A stretch of DNA of 64,000 bases from DATLMR01 sp964615905 (lineage in GTDB: Bacteria; Acidobacteriota; Blastocatellia; UBA7656): NCBI GenBank assembly GCA_964615905.1, contig CAZTUB010000020.1, forward strand, positions 1 to 64,000, in the 5' to 3' direction. This document shows, piece after piece, positions 25,544-38,100 of the stretch (position 1 is its first letter; each line of letters begins with the position of its first letter). The position numbers and the translations under genes were made by a program. Below the pieces are notes generated by a model. That model searched no databases. It saw nothing but the letters and a program-made list of their open reading frames with translations, and was not told where the DNA came from.

Positions 25544-27958
25544 TCACTCACAGCGCAACGCCACCATCGGATCAACCTTAGTTGCCCACCGCGCAGGCAG
25601 ATAACTGGCCATCAGGGCCACTCCCACCAACAGCAGCGTGATCGCAACGAATGTGGTCGGGTCGATTGCGCTCACGCCGAAAAGCAGGCTTGAAAGAAAG
25701 CGGGTCAGGGCGAACGAGAGCGCCAGCCCGGCGGCTACGCCAATCAGTGTCAGAGTTAGCCCTTGCCCCAATACGAGCTTGAGTATGTCACCTCTTTGGG
25801 CGCCAAGTGCTAACCGGATACCAATTTCGCGCGTGCGCTGCGCGACCACATAAGAGATCACGCCGTAAATTCCCATCGCCGCAAGCAGCAAAGCGACTAC
25901 GGCCAACGCTCCCAGGCGTAACGCAAGATTGCGCGGCGTCCAGGTCGAACGGCTGATAACCTGCTCCATAGTCTTCAGGCTGATTGCCGCCTCGCCATCC
26001 AGACTTTGCACTGCATCGCGCAGCGCCGCGAACACGCGGTCCGAATCGCCGCCGGTGCGGGCGATTAGCGTCATCGAATGGCGGCGCAGCGGCAGGTAAA
26101 TCTCAGGTCGCGGGTCTGTGCCCAACCCGAACTGCTTCACATCACCGACGACGCCGACCACGACGAGCGGGGTGCTGGCGAGAGTGTCGCCTTGCAACAT
26201 AATGTGTTTGCCCATTGGGTCTTCATCGGGCCAGAACTTCTTTGCGAACGCGTTATTGATGATTGCCACGTCGGGTTGCGGCTTCATCTCCGTCTCGGTG
26301 AACTGCCGCCCATGTAGAACCGGGATGCCAATGGCTTGAAAGTAATCCGGGGTGATGGGTTGAATGTCGGCTCTCAGTGCAGTCTCCGGTGATGACGTGC
26401 GCCCGTCAATCATGAAATTCACCCCCGGGTTATAACCCACGAGCGGCAAGTATGTAACCCCGCCAACCGACTCGACACCGGGCACGGCTCGCACCCGCCG
26501 GATGGCCTCGTCGAAATAGTTGGCCAGGCTTTCATAGTTCGGGTTCTGCGACGGCGGGAGCGCGAGCGAGACCGCAACGGCGCGCGCGGGTTTGAAGCCA
26601 GGGTCTTCCTTCGACAGGTTGAGAAAGGTGCGGATCATTAATCCCGACCCGGCGAGCAGTGCTACAGCAAGCGCGACTTCGGCAACGATCAGGATTTCGC
26701 TCAATCGCCGCTGGCGCGGGTCTGCGGTTGTGACGCCTGTTTTGAGCAATTCATTCAAATCCTGCCGCGAGGCCATCAACGCCGGGCCGAGTCCGAAAGC
26801 GAGGCTTGTCAACAGGGAGATGAGCAGGGTGATAAGAAGGACTGGCGCGTTGATCTCGATTTCGCCCACGCCGGGCAATCGCAGGTCCGTGGTGGCGCGC
26901 ACCACGTTCATTCCCCACACCGCGAGCAGTATTCCGATCACACTGCCTATCAGCCCAAGCAGCAGACTCTCAACGAGCAACTGGCGCACGAACCGCCAGC
27001 GACTCGCGCCAACCGCCAGACGGATGGTGAACTCCTGGCGTCGCACCGCATTGCGCGCCAGCAGCAGATTGGCCAGATTCACGCTCGCAATCAAAAACAC
27101 AAAGAGGACGGCGAATTGCAGCGTCAGTATGGGCGTGCGGTACTTTGTAAGCCCCGGCATTGTATCGTGCAGGCTCGCCACCTTCGCGGCTAATGCGGGC
27201 TGTCCCGCCGATCTCTGTAGCGGTGCGCGTTGAGCAAGCGCCGCCACCTCTTTCGCGGCGTGATCTATGCTCACGCCTTGTCTGAGCACCGCGATGATCT
27301 CGTAATGATTCGCCGCGCCGTCTTGCAGCGTCTTAGCCTGCTCGCTGGTTTCCAGAGGCGTCCAGAAGGCGGCGCGAAACGGATAGAGAAAAGACGGCGG
27401 CATCACGCCCACTATCACGTAGCTTTGGCCGTCGAACTTGAGCGTTTGACCGACCACGCCCGCGTCTGCGTCGAAGCGATCCTGCCAGAACGCATGGCTG
27501 AGAATGACAACTTTGCCAGCTCCGGGGCCGAACTCTTCCGCGAAAAAGGTTCTCCCGATTTGGGCGCGACCGCCTAGCAGTGAGAGGAAGTCCGCCGAGA
27601 TATAACTGCCCGTCACATGCTTGACCGGGTTGCTGCTGGTCAGATTCACAGTGACCGCGCGCGAGGCCGCCATTCGGTCGAACGCATGAAGTTGCCCTTT
27701 CCAAGCGATGAAGTCGGGATACGAAACTCCGAACTCGGTCCCGTGCCAGTCGGCTTGCGAGACCACCACCATTCGGTCCGAGTTCGGATAAGGCAGCGGC
27801 TGAAACAGGAGTAAATAGACACAACTGAAGACCACCGTATTAATGCCGACGCCAAGGGCGAAAGTGATTACGGCAATCGATGTGAACCCTGGCCTCTTCA
27901 CCAGCATTCGCGCGCCGTATCTCAGGTCCTGCCATATAGTTTCCAGATAATCCCCCAT
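25544..27958 (-). CDS. MacB/FtsX-type ABC transporter permease (acidobacterial 'ADOP'-like)
   Basis: An 804-residue permease with two MacB periplasmic-core plus FtsX repeats. The first FtsX region follows the N-terminal 'LVKRPGFTSIAVITFALGVGINTVVFS'. A second core ('PARAVAVSLALPPSQNPNYESLANYFDEAIRRVRAVPGVESVGGVTYLPL', trimmed here in sense) and final spans with 'VAQRTREIGIRLALGAQRGDILKLVLGQGL' follow. Such permeases lack their own ATPase and work with a separate MacB-type ATP-binding protein, not seen in this window. The start is placed at 27958 (AGGTCAGG upstream, 'MGDYLETIWQDLRYGARML' is the usual beginning) rather than the longer open frame. Many paralogues usually exist per acidobacterial genome; the substrate is unknown. 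Confidence 0.88.
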   Translation of the reverse strand: MGDYLETIWQDLRYGARMLVKRPGFTSIAVITFALGVGINTVVFSCVYLLLFQPLPYPNSDRMVVVSQADWHGTEFGVSYPDFIAWKGQLHAFDRMAASRAVTVNLTSSNPVKHVTGSYISADFLSLLGGRAQIGRTFFAEEFGPGAGKVVILSHAFWQDRFDADAGVVGQTLKFDGQSYVIVGVMPPSFLYPFRAAFWTPLETSEQAKTLQDGAANHYEIIAVLRQGVSIDHAAKEVAALAQRAPLQRSAGQPALAAKVASLHDTMPGLTKYRTPILTLQFAVLFVFLIASVNLANLLLARNAVRRQEFTIRLAVGASRWRFVRQLLVESLLLGLIGSVIGILLAVWGMNVVRATTDLRLPGVGEIEINAPVLLITLLISLLTSLAFGLGPALMASRQDLNELLKTGVTTADPRQRRLSEILIVAEVALAVALLAGSGLMIRTFLNLSKEDPGFKPARAVAVSLALPPSQNPNYESLANYFDEAIRRVRAVPGVESVGGVTYLPLVGYNPGVNFMIDGRTSSPETALRADIQPITPDYFQAIGIPVLHGRQFTETEMKPQPDVAIINNAFAKKFWPDEDPMGKHIMLQGDTLASTPLVVVGVVGDVKQFGLGTDPRPEIYLPLRRHSMTLIARTGGDSDRVFAALRDAVQSLDGEAAISLKTMEQVISRSTWTPRNLALRLGALAVVALLLAAMGIYGVISYVVAQRTREIGIRLALGAQRGDILKLVLGQGLTLTLIGVAAGLALSFALTRFLSSLLFGVSAIDPTTFVAITLLLVGVALMASYLPARWATKVDPMVALRCE

Positions 27959-28595
27959 CCTGACCTCCCGCACTCTTTGACCTGCTCTACGCCGCCCGAT
28001 TCGATCAAGGCCGAGCGCCGCGCTTTCCGTCCCGCAACAAAAAAGGGTCTTGAGAAGGTCCATTTCCCGCTTAACCAACCCCTGCAACCGTGACCCGTCT
28101 CTGACTCCTGGAACCTGAGATGTGACGCCAATATATCATACCCCCTAAAGCGGAAAAATTTGCGGGGGCGGCCTTTATTATATTGTTAGCAACCAGGGCG
28201 GGACGGAATCGACTGCCGAGGCTTCGCAGCAAGAAGAGGGAATCGGACCAGACCCAAAAGGGGCTGCTCCTGGAGTCGCCACTTCGGGGCCGGAAGCCCT
28301 CACCGAGAGACCTCCAAGAGGGTCCGAGTAGGACGCGTTAGGACAAGGCTTGTTGAGTTTCGACCGACTAACTGAGTTTTATAAACATTGCCCGGCCATG
28401 CATGCGCCCCCGCTGATGTGAGGCGATAGACGCTGTTAATAGTCTCATTGACTCTGGTTCAGAAGGATCATCGCAGTTTAACACGCCTTCAAGTCCCAGA
28501 TACCCTTTCCTCTGCTTTACAATATGCATTTCTTGCTAGCGAAACCAGCACCCTCGTTAGTTGATAAGAACCCACTAGGATTTAGGAGGCAGAGG
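27959..28595. other. Divergent intergenic region
   Basis: This lies between the permease (minus) and a small plus-strand gene. It contains no supported gene. A 'GACGCGTTAGGACAAGG' string near 28334 resembles one right-hand attC box but has no partner. Confidence 0.4.
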
Positions 28596-28925
28596 ATGAA
28601 TAAAGCAGGATTAGCTTTTGTGCTAACAACAGTGTCAAGTGATCTGGCGGCTCCCTGGTTTCAAGGACTCGTAACCGGCGGCCAGGTAAAAAAGGATGAG
28701 CTAAACGGGGCATCGCAGATGGCCCAGGCCCTGGCAACTGACGTGCGGAATGCGTCGAGTGAAAAGCTTGAACCTCTTGTGTCCCACTTCGATGACGTGC
28801 TAACAAAGCACTCGGAAGGCTTTAATGCCAAGAGGACTAGTGATCAGGTTGGCGCATTGCAAGAGGCGCAGACTATGCTTGGTTACGTTACGATGATAAT
28901 GGTAAAGGCCAAAATCAGAGGATAG
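28596..28925 (+). CDS. Hypothetical small helical protein
   Basis: A 109-residue protein that I do not recognise. The start at 28596 is supported by TTTAGGAGGCAGAGG directly upstream. It begins 'MNKAGLAFVLTTVSSDLAAPWF', which is moderately hydrophobic, and is then mostly predicted helix and polar ('DVRNASSEKLEPLVSHFDDVLTKHSEGF'). It converges on the giant RHS gene and ends about 240 bases from its stop. It is on the opposite strand, so it is not a typical RHS immunity gene. Confidence 0.5.
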   Translation: MNKAGLAFVLTTVSSDLAAPWFQGLVTGGQVKKDELNGASQMAQALATDVRNASSEKLEPLVSHFDDVLTKHSEGFNAKRTSDQVGALQEAQTMLGYVTMIMVKAKIRG

Positions 28926-29168
28926 AAGATCGGTAACTTGTTTTCATGTTTAACAGGTACATCAACCGGAGCTCGGCGGGCGAGTTTCTTAAGGCTTTCT
29001 GAGTGTCCTGCGCCGCGCTCAGTTGCGTAAAACGTTACCTGACCGGGGCGAATAGAAGTATGAAGAGAGCACCTAGAATCGCCCCGCTCTCGATATCTAT
29101 AGCTCGACCTCGTGTAGGTCAAAGTAAGCCTCAACCGCGCTTCAGAGATAATCCGGTAATCTGCTACG

Positions 29169-32100
29169 TTATCTCTCATTATTCCTAACCCGCACAAGCG
29201 GCTTCAGGAAAACCAGAGGCGGCACAATGTAAAACCCGTACTCATACGTGATTAGCTCTGTATAGACACTGCCACCTCTCGTATGGACTCCAACTAGAGA
29301 CAGCTTCGCATCAAAATAAATCTGCCTACCGCCGCTGAGCAATACCCTGGGCCTCTTCGGCGTGTCGTAAAACCTCGTGTCGTAGGGGCTCAACCAATCG
29401 TGTTCCATACGTTCAGCCTCTTCGTCAGTCTCATAGTAAGGCTTTTCATCGTCATTCGGCGTTGGATCCAGCCACCATTGATCCGCTACTTGCCCAGGAC
29501 GCCAGGCAACGTTTGACCTGACCCATTGCACCCACCTGTATTCGGGGTATTTGGGCCACTTGTTTCTAGTTATCGCACCAAGCTCAATAATCACGCCGCC
29601 TGCGCTCTCATCAAGATGGCTGTACTGTAACACGTCTACTTGCACAGGGCCTGGATCCGGTAGCATGCTGAGGGATGCGATGTATCCTGCGGTTACCAGC
29701 ACGGCAATAAAGGCGAGTGCAAGAAGCATCACAGTCAACTTCATCCCCCAATTTCGCCCGCTGCGGTCCAGCTTGTTCAAGGGGTCACTGGCGCCGTACA
29801 GGTACTTATGTAATGACTGAGGCTCGTACAATGATCCTTCAAAATCATCCATAGACCAGAACCGCCCGGTCGCCGTATTCAAGTACCTGGCGCGCAGGTA
29901 TGTGAGGCCCAAATCGGCGTCGTATCGCTCGCCTATGTAGAGATGGCTGTTCGGCGTTGTTCCCGTCGAATGAATCAAGTTGCCGAAAGCGTCATAGTTA
30001 TACATATCGGTTATCGCGCCCGCGCCATCGGTCAAGAATCGCACGCTCGCTTGCCCGTCATAACCGTAATAGCTCGTTTTCCACGCGCCGCCTATCAGTT
30101 GTGTCTGGCTTATTAAGGAGTGGCCAAAGGTGTAGACGCGCTTTACTTTCCCCTCGACAACCTCTTCCATGACCTGTGAGAAGCCTGTCGGGTTGAGATC
30201 ATCGACAAGGTACTTTGTCGTAACGCCGTTCACAGTCTTTGAAGCCAGGTTGCCGTCGCCGTCATAGATAATCTTGACCGAATCGTTATTGAGTGTCGAA
30301 ACGCGATTCTCAAAATCGTAGCCATAGCTGTTGCTGCCTGACTTCAAGGTATTGCCGTTGGCATCATAAAGATCGGCAGAGATGCGATCATTCGCGTCAT
30401 AGCTGTAGTTTGTCGAAGTGACCGCCGCTACAGTCGAGATCCGCGCCAGGCGATTCCCCACGGCGTCATAGTTGTATTTGATCGACCCGGCGCTTTCGGC
30501 TGCGGGATCGTTGGAGATCGCTTCTTCGGTGAGCCTGTAGAGATCATCGTAGCTATAAGCTACCTTGCGCCCGCTCAACTCGGTCACCGACAGCCTGTTG
30601 CCCACCGCTCCTAGCGTATAGCTGTAGCTTGCAAGCGGCGCGGTTTTAGTAACGCTCGCGTTCGTCAGCCTGTTCAGACCGTTGTAGGTGTATCGCGTCT
30701 CCACCCCGTTCGGGTACGCGTAGCTCGACAGATTCCCCGCAGGGTCATAAGTGTATGCAGTCGTTCCAGCAGCCTGACGGTTGCCGGTCGTCGCGCCGTT
30801 GTCTGTGACCGACGTGATTCGGTTTAGCGGGTCGTAACTGTAATTGACTCTCACCCCCTCGGCATTAGATGACGTGATGCCGAGCAGGTTGCCAGACCTG
30901 TCGTATGAATAACTCAACGCGCCTTGAGGCGTGGCCTTCTTAACGAGCCTGTCACGCGAGTCGTACTCGTAGAGAGTCGTTCCGCTTGCGTCGACCATCG
31001 TAGCGCGCAGGCTCGTAGGCGTATAAGTGAACCTTACGGGCGGCGCGCCGAAGCTCGAATTCGGCGCTTTGCTCGTCAAACGGTTCATCGCGTCATAAGT
31101 GTATGTAGTCGTTTTTCCGTTGAAGTCGGTCTTGCTAATCAGGTTTCCTACAGCGTCATAGCTGACCGTTTCGCTCATACCAAGCGGCAGCACGCGTTTA
31201 ATGCGACGGCCCATCTTGTCGTACTCGTATCTGGTAGTCTGATTGTTAGCGTCGGTTTGGCTGACCTGACGACCGATTTCGTCATATGCGAAGCGAGTCT
31301 CTTTGCCGAGCGCGTCTATCGCTTTTACGATCCACCCAAGAGGGTTGTACTCAAAGCGTGTGACTTTACCCCCCTGATCCGTCCGCGAAGTGACCTCCCC
31401 GGACGGGCCGTACGTATTTGCCGTGAAGGTCGAGTCGGCGTAGACGGTCCGCGTCAGGCGGTCGAGAGCGTCGTACTCAAATCGAGTCGTGTGATTATTG
31501 GGGTCCGTCGCCGACACCCTGTTGCCGTTCGCGTCGTAGGTGAATGTCATGGCATTCCCAAGAGCGTCTGTGACTTTCGTTTGCAGATTGTTGCACCCGC
31601 AATTCGGGTCGTACTCGAATCTCCGCGTGTTGCCCTGCGGGTCTGTAGCTGCGATTTGCCGACCGGCCTGGTCGAAAACCGTGCTGGCAGAAGTTCCATC
31701 CGGGAAGGTCGTTTTAATCACCCGGCCCAGTGAATCATAACCGAACCTGGTCACGCGGCCCGCCCTGTCGGTTCTTGAAACGGCCTGGCCTTCTGCGTTG
31801 TATGCGGACTGTTCGGTCGTGCCGTCAGGATAAGTCGTCCGTATCAGCCGCCCCATCTCATCATAGTCATAACTGGTCACGCGCCCTAACGGGTCCACCT
31901 CCGCGTTCTTCCGACCTTGCTTGTTGTAGGACGTTTGTGCGGTCGTGCCGTCCGGGTATGTGACTTCAACGGGCCGATTCGATTTATCATACTTGTAGCG
32001 CGTGACTAATTGTTCTACGGTCCCGGCGGGCGTGGTGTGGCTCAGGGTCTTGCTTAATTGAGAGCCGCTCTTATTGTAAGTGTAGATGACGCTGTTACCG

Positions 32101-35100
32101 AGCGGGTCTGTTTCTTTCGTGAGGTCACCCGCCGCGTTGTATTCAAACTTTGTGACCTCGCCTTTTGCGCCGGTTTGGGTGAGCATTCTTCCGCCCGCGC
32201 CATACGTGTAACTTTTCACGTTGCCGACCGCGTCTCTCACCGAAGTAAGGTTGCCTCTGGCGTCGTATGTGTTCGACGTTACGCCGCCTCGCGGATCGGT
32301 GGTCGTGAGTCTTTGCCCCCGGCTGTTATAGGTATAGCGGGTTGTGTTGCCTAGCGGGTCGGTTTTCGCAATCAGGTAATTCGAGGCGTCGTAAGCAAAC
32401 TTAGTCGTTTTTCCTACCGCGTTCGTTTCGGTCAGCTTGTTGCCACGGCTATCATATGTGTAGGAGGTTGCGTTCCCCAGCGCGTCAGTAAAGCGTACTA
32501 TGTTGCCTTTGTTGTCGTACTCGTAGAGCTTGATGTTCCCCATCCTGTCGGTAATGATTTCCTGCCGGGTGCTCAGGTCGTGCGTGTAGGTGATCTTCTT
32601 GCCGAACGAGTCTGTGTGGCTGATCAACCGGCCATTGTCGTCGTAATCATTTCGAATGGGCTGTATGCCGTCCGGGTTCAGTATGGTTACGAGCCCGTGT
32701 TTATCGTTATAAGAGAAGCGTGAATCGTTGTTCTCCCTGTCCGTGACGCTCACCAGATCGCCCCTGGAGTCGTAGCCATAAACAATCGCGTTGCCGTCAG
32801 GGTCAATTATCCTTGTGATGCGGCTCTGGGCGTCTCGCTCAAACACCACGCTCCTTCCGCCGGAATGAATGATGCCGTTGTGGTTGATGGTGAGCTTATT
32901 CCCGTTTGGGTCTGTGATGCTTCTCACGCCTGATTTCTGGTCGATCACGTACACCAAACCCTGTTCATCCGTGAACCTGAAAACAGTGGGGTCATAAATC
33001 TCAAGCTCAGGGTTTGAAGAATCAACCAGCTCGACCGGGCCAGGGATGCCGCCCTCAACCATGACATCAATAGGCGCTGCGGGCACGAGCGTCCCTCTGG
33101 TGCCCGCCAGAGGGGTGAAAGCGAACCTTGCGAAAGTTATGGGGGAGACCGATTGACACTGTTTAACGGTGGTGGCTTGAAATTTATAGACCCTGCCGTC
33201 CGGGAGGGTGATAGTTACTATGTTGGGCCTCGTAGGCTGTAGGCAGTATGACGGCAGGGTGCCGGGGCTCACAGACTCCCTCCAGTATCTGCCCAACTGA
33301 ACGCTTTTTTCTAACCGGACATTCTTTATTTCCAGCGTCCAGCCCACGCCGAAATCACCTCTGCGCTTGTCGCGGCTGTCATATGTGCGAATCAGTTGTA
33401 TGGGCAGCCCCGCCACCGGCAGGTTCAGGTCTTCGAAAGACATTATGAAGTTGCCTATCTTCTGGTTACCTGTAACTATCGTGCTCCTGGTGATCGAAGT
33501 CGCCTGGCCTGCTTCATCGGTCGCCGTAAGCCGGATGGCATACGTGCCGTTGAGCAGCAATGTTGGATCAAACGATCCCAGCAGCCCGTTACTGACCGGG
33601 CCGGTGCCAGAAGCGAAGGTGGTCCAGACAGCGGTTCCAGGCGAAGCAGGGTCCGGCCCCAGGCTGTATTCGATCTTCCAGGTGCCGTTGCTCACACTTC
33701 CCACGACGTTAATGCGCGAAGTGATCTCGCCGCCGTCAGCCGGGCTGGTTATCGAAACGGCGGGCGGCGGTGGAAGAGGCGGCGTGACTGTAACAAGCAC
33801 CTCGTCGCTTGCTTCAAGCAGCGTGTCGTTTGCGCTCAACCGCAGCACGTATGTTCCCGCGTCACTGAACGAGGCGCTGGTAGCTGCCGCCTTTGCGTTG
33901 GCGAAAGTGACAGCGCCGGGGCCGCTCACTTTACTCCAGCTTGTTGAGACGGTCTTGCCCGGAGGCAAGCGGTCATCGGTGACAGACCCTTTCAAACTCG
34001 CGGCGTTAGGCAGGTGGATCGTCTGATCCGCGCCCGCGCTGACCGTAGGAACTCTGTTAGGTGGGGTCACCGTGATGGTCACGTCGTCGCTCTTGCCGAG
34101 CTTGGAATCGTTAGCCGTCAGCCGCAGCACGTAGCTCCCATTTGTACTGAACGTAGCGACAGTGGCAGCCGCGCTCGCGTCTTGAAATTCGACAGTGCCG
34201 GGTCCGCTCACTTTGCTCCAGGTGGTAGCCAGCGCGCCGCCTGCCGGCTGGCCATCATCGCTAACCGTGCCGCTCAAGCTCGCAGAGTGCGGGAGCATTA
34301 CCGTCTGATCCGCGCCCGCTTTGACCGTGGGCGGATTGTTTATAGGAAAGACCGTGACCGTTATGTCATCTGCGCTCGTTAACGCCGTATCGCTCGCGGT
34401 CAATCTGAGCACGTACTCGCCTGCCGCTGAGAATGCCGCCGCAGTCGCCAGCGCAGCAGGCTTGCTGAAAGTAACAGTGCCGGGGCCGCTCACCTTGCTC
34501 CACGCGACTGTGAGCGTGCTGCCTGCCGGTTGCTTGTCATCGCCCGCCGTGCCGCTCAACCCGGCTTGAGCCGGTAGTGTAATCACCTGATCCGGCCCCG
34601 CATTGACTATCGGCGGAAGATTCACAGGGTTAGGTTGGACCGTGATCGTCACATCGTCGCTCTTGCTGAGCGCCGTATCGCTCGCGGTCGCGCGCAGCAC
34701 GTACTTGCCCGCCTCACTGAATGACGCGCTGGTTGTGGGCTCGCTCGAACTGCTGAAGAGAACGATGCCGGGACCGCTCACCTTGCTCCACACTATCGCG
34801 ACCGCACTCCCTTCAGGTATCCCGTCATCGCTTGCAGTGGCACTAAGGCTGGCCGAATCGGGGAGCGTGATCGTTTGATCGGGCCCGGCACTGACAGTGG
34901 GCGGCTGGTTCGCAGGTTTGACGACTACAGTCAGCTCGTCGCCGCTGCTGAGGTGAGCATCGGATGCCATCACTCGCAATATGTAAGTGCCCGGCTGGTT
35001 GAACGTAGCGGTCGTATCCGCGACCTTCGCATTGGCGAAAGTCACTGTGCCGGGGCCGCTCACCTTGCTCCACGTGATGGCGAGGGTTCCGCTCGGCTGA

Positions 35101-38100
35101 CCGTCGTCGGTGATCGTGCCGTTCAGAGTCGCCTTTTGCGGCAGCCTTATTTCAAGGTCGGCCCCGGCGCTTACGATTGGAGCATCATTGGGCGGCAGTA
35201 CCTTCACCGTCATATCATCAATATTAGCCAGCTGAGAATCATCGCCTACAAGCCGCAGCGAGTACGTGCCGACCTCACTGAATGTTGCCAGAGTTACAGC
35301 CGCGCTCGAATCGGCAAACGTCACCGCGCCGGGGCCACTCAGCATCGCCCAGGAGACTGTGACGGAGCTGTTCGCGGGCAGCCCATCATCTGTCACCGAC
35401 CCGCTCAGGCTCAGCCCATTTGTCAGGGAGATTGTCTGATCCGGCCCCGCGCTTACGACAGGCGGGTCGTTAGGAGGAAAGACCATAACGGTCATCTCGT
35501 CGCTCGATTCCATATTGGAATCACTCGCCGTGAGCTTGAGCACGTATTCGCCAGGCTCGCTGAATGTTGCATCGGCCACAGGCGCATGCGCGTCATCGAA
35601 TGTGACCGTGCCGGGGCCGCTCACTTTGGTCCACGAGAGAGAGAGCTTGTTTCCCAGCAGCCTGCCTTCATCGCACACGCTGCCGATCAAGCTGGCAGAG
35701 TTGGGCTGCGTGGCCGACTGGTCCGGCCCTGCGCTCACCACAGGCGGCGCGTTGATGACCGCAGGCAATGTGTAGCCTCTGGTCCCCACAGACAGGTCGT
35801 AAAGGAAGGGGCTTTCGCCGCTCGCCGAGCGTTTGAAGATCACGCTGATTTTGAGATAGCGAGCGTTAGGGAGATCGATGTCTGCGCCGTTGGCGACCGC
35901 AACGGGAGCAGAATAAGCCTTGCCATCCTGACTGCTTGCGGCTAGCACCGTGAGCGAGCCGTCCCCGCATAACTTCCCGTTCCAGCCTATGACGCCCCAC
36001 TCAACATTATTGATTCGACTGTCAAAGACTTGCGTCCACGTCCCGCCTTCGGGCGCGCCTATGATAGTGCTGCCTGTCATATCGCTGTAGTTGTAGAGGA
36101 TTCCTCCAAGATTAACCGTTGTGAGATCGACGGCTCCTACAGGAGTAGCGCCATCGGCCCCGATAGCTCCTGCTTTCGGGTCTATCCGAGAGACGGTGCG
36201 GCTGTTATGATTCGTCGCCCAGATTTTGCCTTTCGCATCAACAGCGACACCGGTCGGACCGTTACCGACCGGGACGTTGCCTACAAAGGTGCCGTCGTTT
36301 TTCAGATGCCCGACCGAGCTTGACGAGAGCGAATGCGCGACCCATACGTCATCGTTACCATCGACCACGCATCCTTGTGCCGAGTTGTGCCCATGCTTGA
36401 ATGTGCCGATCAGGCTCCCGTCCGGCGCGAACTTGCGAATCTCGTTGCCGTCCCAGGCCGTGTTCCACACGTTGCCCTTGCTGTCTATGCACAGCCCGTA
36501 GCTGTCGTGATTGTATCCTCGCCAGTTTCCGCCGTTAGCGCCTTTCAGAGTCTTGGCCGTATCCCATCTGAGCATGGACCTGGCAGACCATATGACTCCG
36601 GTCTTATCAATCAAGCCTCCGTATCCGCCGAAGCCGACGGCAGCCTCTTTGCGCTTGATCGCGCCGGTCTTGCCATCGATCAAATCGAATTTACGAGTTG
36701 ATGTACCGCTCACCCATACATCGTTGGCCGTGTTGACGGAGACGTGGCGCGTGCCTCCCGAAGAGACGCGCACGTAGTTGATGATGCATTCGTCAGCAGC
36801 CGTTTCAACCCCGCCGTCTGTATCGACTCCACCTGCGTTGGTCCATGCCCGAATGTCGCCGAATCCGCTAGAGGTCTCAATCACCCCGTTGCCGTTGCGG
36901 TCTACGCACTGGCCGTTCTCAACCAGCCCTATGCGAAGGACGCTGTTTCCATCTCGGTTGGAAGCCCACACGTTGCCATTGTGATCTACAGTTGTGCGCG
37001 AAGGGTTCTTGGGCTGGCCCGTAGGCGAAGACCTGTATTCGCCCAGCACCTTGCCGGTGTCGGTGTCGATCTTTACGACTGTTCCTTTAGACGAGACGGC
37101 CACCCAGATGAAGTTGAATCCAGTGGCGGTGTTGTGGATGTGAAGGTGCTTGTAATCGTCCTTATTGATGTTGACGCCCCCGCCCTGGTCGAAGTTCGCC
37201 GTCTCCGTGTAGCTAGGAGCCTCGACTGCGGGCAAGGTGACTGTGATTGTCACCTCGTCGCTCGCGCTCAGCACCGAATCGCTCGCAGTGAGGTACAGGA
37301 CGTAAACGCCTTCCGCGCTGAAAGACGCAGTCGTCATCGCTTGATTCGGGTTTGCAAAAGCGACCGTGCCGGGGCCGCTCACCTTGCTCCATGCGACTGT
37401 GAGCGTGCCGCCTGAAGGTCTGCCGTCATCTGTGGCGGTTCCCCTCAAGCTCACAGCATCCGGCAGCACGACGGTTTGATCCGGCCCCGCATCGACCACG
37501 GGCGGGTCGTTGGGATTGACCACACTCGTCGTGGCGCTCGATGACAGGTAGCCGTAGGCGTTCCCGCTCGCGTCTCTCCAATTGACAGTTGCCCGCGCGT
37601 TGATCTGGCCGCCAGGGTGATCGGGCGGGATGGTGAAATTCACAGCCGTCTGCGTGCTTGCGCCGGGTGTTAATGTGCCGCCCGGCAATTGCGGCTTTTG
37701 AGTCGACCCGTCGGGCAGAGTTATCTCTAAACTGACGCCGACCGCATCCGCGTGGCCCACGTTGTTACAGAGGGCCGTGTAGGTTATCACGTCGCCCGAT
37801 TGCGCGTTCGCGGGGCCGGTCAGCGCGACGGTCACAATCGGCAGTATCTCTGTGCTGCGCAGCGTGTCGGTCAGCGGCCCATATCTATTTCCCGAAGCGT
37901 CTTCCCATTCAAGCTCAAGAGCGAAATCGATCTGCCTGTTGTCGGCGGCCCGCAGACGGGCTTCATAATCGGCGTCACTTTCGGCAGGCTGTCTCGCAGC
38001 AACGGCAGGCGCGGTCAGAAACGTCTGGGCCGTTGAGGAGCCGCCGCCCTGTAAATTGAAAGGTGCGGCCTCGGCCGTAGTTGCGTCGGGGTTCGTCACC

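Noticed and set aside
29045..29085. Terminator downstream of the giant RHS gene (GGGGCGA/TCGCCCC)
   Set aside because: The loop of 27 bases is long and no T-run follows on either strand.
33780..35750. Tandem repeats as a CRISPR array
   Set aside because: Units are ~280 bp, in frame and encode PKD domains; there are no short identical repeats with unique spacers.
34875..35945. Long open frames on the plus strand opposite the giant RHS gene
   Set aside because: They mirror the PKD/RHS coding repeats, have repetitive Arg/His-rich products, lack ribosome sites and match no family.
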